Source: JACZXC01 sp036447375 (lineage in GTDB: Bacteria > Myxococcota_A > UBA9160 > SMWR01). Taken from it: DNA of 17,062 nt. The notes under the pieces were generated by a model. That model did not search any database. It saw only the letters and a program-made list of their open reading frames with translations, and was not told the origin of the DNA. The first letter of the stretch is position 1; each line of letters starts with the position of its first letter. Shown here one piece after another: positions 13,608-17,062 of this stretch. The stretch is from contig JAZFUU010000191.1 of NCBI GenBank assembly GCA_036447375.1, positions 1 to 17,062 of the forward strand. Reading direction: 5' to 3'. The position numbers and the translations under genes were made by a program.

Positions 13608-16127
13608 ATGCGATCGCGGACGCTGCGTTCGATCGGGACCGGGGTATTGGCCGGGTTGGCGGTGTTTGCCGGCGCCTGGCTCACGCTGGCGCTGACCGCG
13701 CACACGCGGCTTCCCCTGTCGATTTGCGCGGGTTTGGGAAGCCTTCCCTTCCTCGCCTACGTGGGAGCGCTGGCCTGGAATCGCCGTCGTCGCGACGGCC
13801 GGGCTCGAGCTTCCGTGAGTTTCGGGCTCGATCGCCGAGATCTGCTGGGTCTCGGCTTGCTCCTGTTCGCGATCGTGATCCTCCTGCATCAATCACTGAT
13901 GCTGGGAAAGGGTCTGGTGCCGGCAGATGGGATCACGAGGTTCGAACCCTGGCGGTCAGCGATCGGCGAGAGCGTTTCCAATCGGTTGCTGGCGGATCAG
14001 TATCTCGAGCTGATTCCCCAGGAACATTTCTTCCACGATCGGATCGTTCGCGGCAGCTTTCCGTTGTGGAATCCCTTTCTGGCATGCGGCATCCCGCATG
14101 TTGCGTCGATGCAGAGTGCGTCTCTCTTCCCACTTCGCCTGCTGGTGGCGCCGCTGGATCCTTTCGCGGCCCGGGGGCTGTTTGCTCTGATCAAGCTCTT
14201 CCTCACCGGCCTGTTTACCTACTTCTATGTTCGGCAGCTGGGCGTGTCCCGCAGCGGTGCCACGTTGTCGGCGATGGCGTTCTCGTTCTCGGCCTTCATG
14301 ATCGCGTGGCTGGGACATCCGCACACCAACACCATGATGTGGCTTCCCCTGTTGCTCGCTTTGATCGAGGGGGAGTTCGCGGGCTCTGATCCACCGGGTT
14401 CGACACGCCGCTGGGTCGGTTTCGCGCTCGCCACCGGCGCCATGCAGCTCGGAGGTCACCCCCCAACCGCGGTTCACGTGAGCGCGTGTGTGGGGGCGTA
14501 CTTCCTGTTTCGTCTCGCCTCGGCGGAAGCCGCCGGACGGCGCGGGCGGCTCGTCGCGGGCGTCGTCACGGCCGGAATCGCGGGGATGCTGCTAGCGGCG
14601 CCGCAGGTACTGCCCTTTCTCGAATACTATCTCCACAGCTCGGCGCCCGCGTCGACGGAGCTCCTGCAGAGGTCGTCGTCGCATCTGCCGCCCCAGTCGT
14701 TCGTCTTCAGCCTGCTGCCCCACGTCGGTGGCACACCCGCCGAGGGATTCGAGATCCTCGCCGGCTGGCTGGGTCTCAAGGTCTGGCACAACTTCAACGA
14801 GCGGGCGGGTTTCTTCGGTGTGACAACACTGGTATTGGCATTTCTGGCGTTGTTGTTGCGGCGTGACGGGGTGCGGGGATTCTACGGAGTGCTCGGGTTG
14901 GTCTGCGCCGCCGTGGCCTTCGGCGTGCCTCCGCTGGGGTGGATTCTCGGCTCGCTCCCGATTCTCGGCGACATCGATCACACGCGGTTGTTGGGGATCG
15001 GGGCCTTCGCAGGCGCGGTGCTGGGCGGGTTCGGCCTCGACCATCTTGGGCGGGGGGAGCACGAGCGGCGCCGGTTGGTCGCTTTTGTCGGCATCTGGTT
15101 CGCTGCGGCGGGTATGCTCGGGTGGCTCTGGGGGCGGCTCGCCCCGGAATTCGAGCACGCCGAGTACCTTCGCTATGTCACGCTGCAGTACGCGATCTTC
15201 GTCGCCACGCTGTTGATCGTGAGCCTGGCGATGATGTCGAACAATCGTCGCCGGCTCGTGCGAGGAATCTGTGTTGCATTGGCGAGCGTCGAGCTGCTCT
15301 GGTTCGCCTTCGATTACAACCCCAGCATTGAACGCGCGGACTACTACCCCGAGACTCCCGGTATTCGTGTCTTGCGAGGCGACTCGTCGCTCTTTCGCGT
15401 GATCGCGCTGAATAAAGTCCTCCCCGCCAACACCGCCCTGATGTTCGATCTCTACGACGTCCGGGGGCGCGATTACATGAGCGTGGCTCGCTACGAAGAG
15501 CTGATCCGGGGAGAATCGGGCGACTTCGACTTCTGGAATCTCACATATGCGTTGCCCCCCGCGATGTATGCACTCAACCTCAAGTACGTGCTGGCTCCGG
15601 ATGACTACGAACTTCCCGGGTCGGAATTCGAGCGCATCTACCGCGGTGAAATTTCGATCTACCGGCTCCGAAACTTCGTCGAGCGGGCGCTAATTCTGCG
15701 CAATGTCGAAATCGAGCCGGATCCGATCGACCTGGGGAAGCGCATGCGGCTCCACTCGTTCAGTGCGCAACAGGTGCTGTTGCTCGAAGAGCCGGTGACT
15801 CTGGAACCGGGCCATTCGACTCCGGTGCCGGGCGTCGAGGACGCGGTTCGCATCGTCGCCTACGAGAGCGATCGCGTCGAAATCGACGCCGCGCTGGAGA
15901 CCGCCGGATTCCTGCTTCTGCTCGACACGTATTTTCCGGGCTGGATGGCCTATGTCGACGGCCGACGGGTGCGCATCCATCGCGCGGACTACAACTTTCG
16001 GGCGGTGGCACTACCCGCCGGGGAGTCCCGGGTGAGCTTCGAATACCGCCCCGCGAGTTTTTCCCTCGGTCTGTGTCTTTCGTTGATGAGCGCGGGTTGG
16101 ATCGCTGCGCGCTACTCGACCGCGTAG
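13608..16127 (+). CDS. YfhO-family multi-pass membrane protein (GT-C glycosyltransferase-like)
   Basis: This 839-residue inner-membrane protein is rich in hydrophobic helices from about residue 8 to 560, with a soluble C-terminal region and a last helix near 820-835. Family hallmarks are the loop after the third helix (LVPADGITRFEPW), PLWNP at 152-156 followed by ACGIPHVASMQSASLFPL, and the closing FLLLLDTYFPGWMAYVDGR segment with VRIHRADYNFRAVALPAG. YfhO proteins belong to the GT-C-like membrane proteins; the Bacillus member is linked to glycosylation of lipoteichoic acid, and Gram-negative members are generally uncharacterised but thought to modify surface glycans. A polyprenyl-phosphate sugar would be the expected donor; this is inferred. 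The ATG at 13608 lacks a ribosome site. The 3' end overlaps the convergent GT39-like gene by 16 nt. Confidence 0.85.
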   Translation: MRSRTLRSIGTGVLAGLAVFAGAWLTLALTAHTRLPLSICAGLGSLPFLAYVGALAWNRRRRDGRARASVSFGLDRRDLLGLGLLLFAIVILLHQSLMLGKGLVPADGITRFEPWRSAIGESVSNRLLADQYLELIPQEHFFHDRIVRGSFPLWNPFLACGIPHVASMQSASLFPLRLLVAPLDPFAARGLFALIKLFLTGLFTYFYVRQLGVSRSGATLSAMAFSFSAFMIAWLGHPHTNTMMWLPLLLALIEGEFAGSDPPGSTRRWVGFALATGAMQLGGHPPTAVHVSACVGAYFLFRLASAEAAGRRGRLVAGVVTAGIAGMLLAAPQVLPFLEYYLHSSAPASTELLQRSSSHLPPQSFVFSLLPHVGGTPAEGFEILAGWLGLKVWHNFNERAGFFGVTTLVLAFLALLLRRDGVRGFYGVLGLVCAAVAFGVPPLGWILGSLPILGDIDHTRLLGIGAFAGAVLGGFGLDHLGRGEHERRRLVAFVGIWFAAAGMLGWLWGRLAPEFEHAEYLRYVTLQYAIFVATLLIVSLAMMSNNRRRLVRGICVALASVELLWFAFDYNPSIERADYYPETPGIRVLRGDSSLFRVIALNKVLPANTALMFDLYDVRGRDYMSVARYEELIRGESGDFDFWNLTYALPPAMYALNLKYVLAPDDYELPGSEFERIYRGEISIYRLRNFVERALILRNVEIEPDPIDLGKRMRLHSFSAQQVLLLEEPVTLEPGHSTPVPGVEDAVRIVAYESDRVEIDAALETAGFLLLLDTYFPGWMAYVDGRRVRIHRADYNFRAVALPAGESRVSFEYRPASFSLGLCLSLMSAGWIAARYSTA

Positions 16128-17062
16128 CTCGCATTCTGGACGTGTGAATCCTGCTGGGCGCGGGGCCGACGTGTGCGCGCCACCTCGAGCACGAGGGCGG
16201 CGCCGGCGGCGTAGAAGCTGGGCACCAGGACCAGAATGGGCAGGTAGTAGCGGTTCCAATCGAAGGGGAGCCAGAGGCCGGTCATCAACCACATCGACGT
16301 CGCAGACAAGCCGAGATAGACGGCGAGTTCTCGATCCGATGTTCCCCGGCGGGTTCCGAACAGCCAGAATGCACCGATGGCACCCAGGAGCAGCGATGGG
16401 CCCGCCGCCATGAACACGCGCAAGGCAAGCCACACCGCGATCAGCGCAATCAAGGCGGGCGCGGTGAATCTCGAGCGGGCTCCGGGGAGCTCGAATCGGT
16501 AGCGACGGACCGCCCCCAGGAGTGCGACCAGACCCACCAGACCGACACCGGCGTCGAACCACAGGGGGCGCGGCTTCCACACCAGAAGCGGGTGAAAGAA
16601 GTGCGGTTGGCCGACCGTCGCCTTCGTAGCGAGCGCGAGGCCCTCGAGGCGCGACGAAACCACACTGGGAGCCAGCCTCGGGTCCCGACTCTGCTGCGCC
16701 TTGACCTCGGACCAACCCCGGAGAATCTCCCGCGTGCGCCCGATCGGGTCGGGGTAGAGATAGGGGTTCACGGCCGTGAAGACGACCAACGGGAGCACGG
16801 CCACCGCCAGCGCATTTCCCAGTCGCCGGCGGATGGGTTCGCGCCGAAGTAGCACGAAGATGCCCGCCGCGAGAACGATCGGGGCCGAACTGAACTTCAC
16901 CGCGCAGGCGAGCCCCATGGCGACCAGGGACAACGCGAATGCGGCGCGACTTCCGTGTTGAATGAAGGCTCCGAACGCGAAGACGGCGGCGGCCTGGAAA
17001 AAGAGCTGGGGGGCGTCCATGTAGACCTGAGTCGCGTGGATCTGGAACACCGGCGACAGAAA
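16112..17062 (-). CDS. GT39/PMT-like membrane glycosyltransferase, C-terminal part (5' truncated by window edge)
   Basis: About 316 residues of a multi-pass GT-C protein are visible, and the frame runs open off the right edge, so the start lies outside the window. The first visible residues, FLSPVFQIHATQVYMDAPQL, match the region of PMT/ArnT-type transferases where a membrane helix follows an sP-f--ha----D-p pattern. Next come AMGLACAVKFSSAPIVLA, VNPYLYPDPIGR and LPFDWNRYYLPILVLVP, also typical of this superfamily, with roughly seven hydrophobic segments. Such enzymes move a sugar from a polyprenyl-phosphate carrier to a lipid, glycan or protein at the outer face of the inner membrane. The catalytic acidic residues of the first periplasmic loop would be encoded beyond the window and cannot be checked. 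The last 16 nt overlap the 3' end of the YfhO-like gene. Confidence 0.75.
   Translation of the reverse strand, partial: FLSPVFQIHATQVYMDAPQLFFQAAAVFAFGAFIQHGSRAAFALSLVAMGLACAVKFSSAPIVLAAGIFVLLRREPIRRRLGNALAVAVLPLVVFTAVNPYLYPDPIGRTREILRGWSEVKAQQSRDPRLAPSVVSSRLEGLALATKATVGQPHFFHPLLVWKPRPLWFDAGVGLVGLVALLGAVRRYRFELPGARSRFTAPALIALIAVWLALRVFMAAGPSLLLGAIGAFWLFGTRRGTSDRELAVYLGLSATSMWLMTGLWLPFDWNRYYLPILVLVPSFYAAGAALVLEVARTRRPRAQQDSHVQNASYAVE

Noticed and set aside
1..17062. tRNA, rRNA, CRISPR arrays, insertion sequences, prophage genes or intrinsic terminators
   Set aside because: I looked on both strands and saw none: no spaced direct repeats, no transposase or integrase motifs, no cloverleaf, and no GC hairpin followed by a T run. 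This was by eye, so a covariance-model scan could still find a small RNA.

Overview
This is a GC-rich, densely coded stretch of bacterial chromosome with nine protein-coding genes, two of them cut by the window edges. I see no tRNA, rRNA, CRISPR array, insertion sequence or phage gene. The gene content points to a Gram-negative bacterium: a predicted lipoprotein metallohydrolase, membrane glycosyltransferases, an AddAB-type recombination nuclease and an Eis-type acetyltransferase. A Myxococcota-, Binatota- or other deltaproteobacterium-like lineage is possible, but that is a guess from gene style, and nothing in the window fixes the taxonomy.

Layout. Positions 1-9184 form one plus-strand run of five tightly spaced genes. 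It starts with the C-terminal part of an AddB-like nuclease subunit, then an AddA-like helicase-nuclease (joined by TAATG). A catabolic-acetolactate-synthase-like ThDP enzyme follows after 20 nt, an aldehyde dehydrogenase after 56 nt, and asparaginyl-tRNA synthetase overlaps the dehydrogenase by ATGA. From 9191 on, the genes alternate in strand. A GT2 glycosyltransferase with an extra Rossmann-like C-terminal domain (minus) is divergent from an Eis-like GNAT acetyltransferase (plus). That gene converges on a PHP-type metallohydrolase lipoprotein (minus), which is divergent from a YfhO-family membrane protein (plus). The YfhO-like gene converges on, and overlaps by 16 nt, a truncated GT39/PMT-like membrane glycosyltransferase (minus).

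How the genes work together. AddA and AddB should form the double-strand-break-processing helicase-nuclease. The ThDP enzyme and the aldehyde dehydrogenase are a plausible two-step pair (2-oxoacid decarboxylation or carboligation, then aldehyde oxidation), and asnS is translationally coupled behind them. The right half is loosely themed on the cell envelope: GT2, a YfhO-like GT-C protein, a GT39-like GT-C protein and an exported lipoprotein enzyme.

I did not find a clear new defence, mobile or RNA system. The best leads are the ThDP enzyme-ALDH-asnS cluster, the GT2-Rossmann fusion, the lipoprotein PHP enzyme with an unrecognised N-terminal half, and possible leaderless starts at the divergent promoters. 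The longest intergenic gap is about 100 nt.
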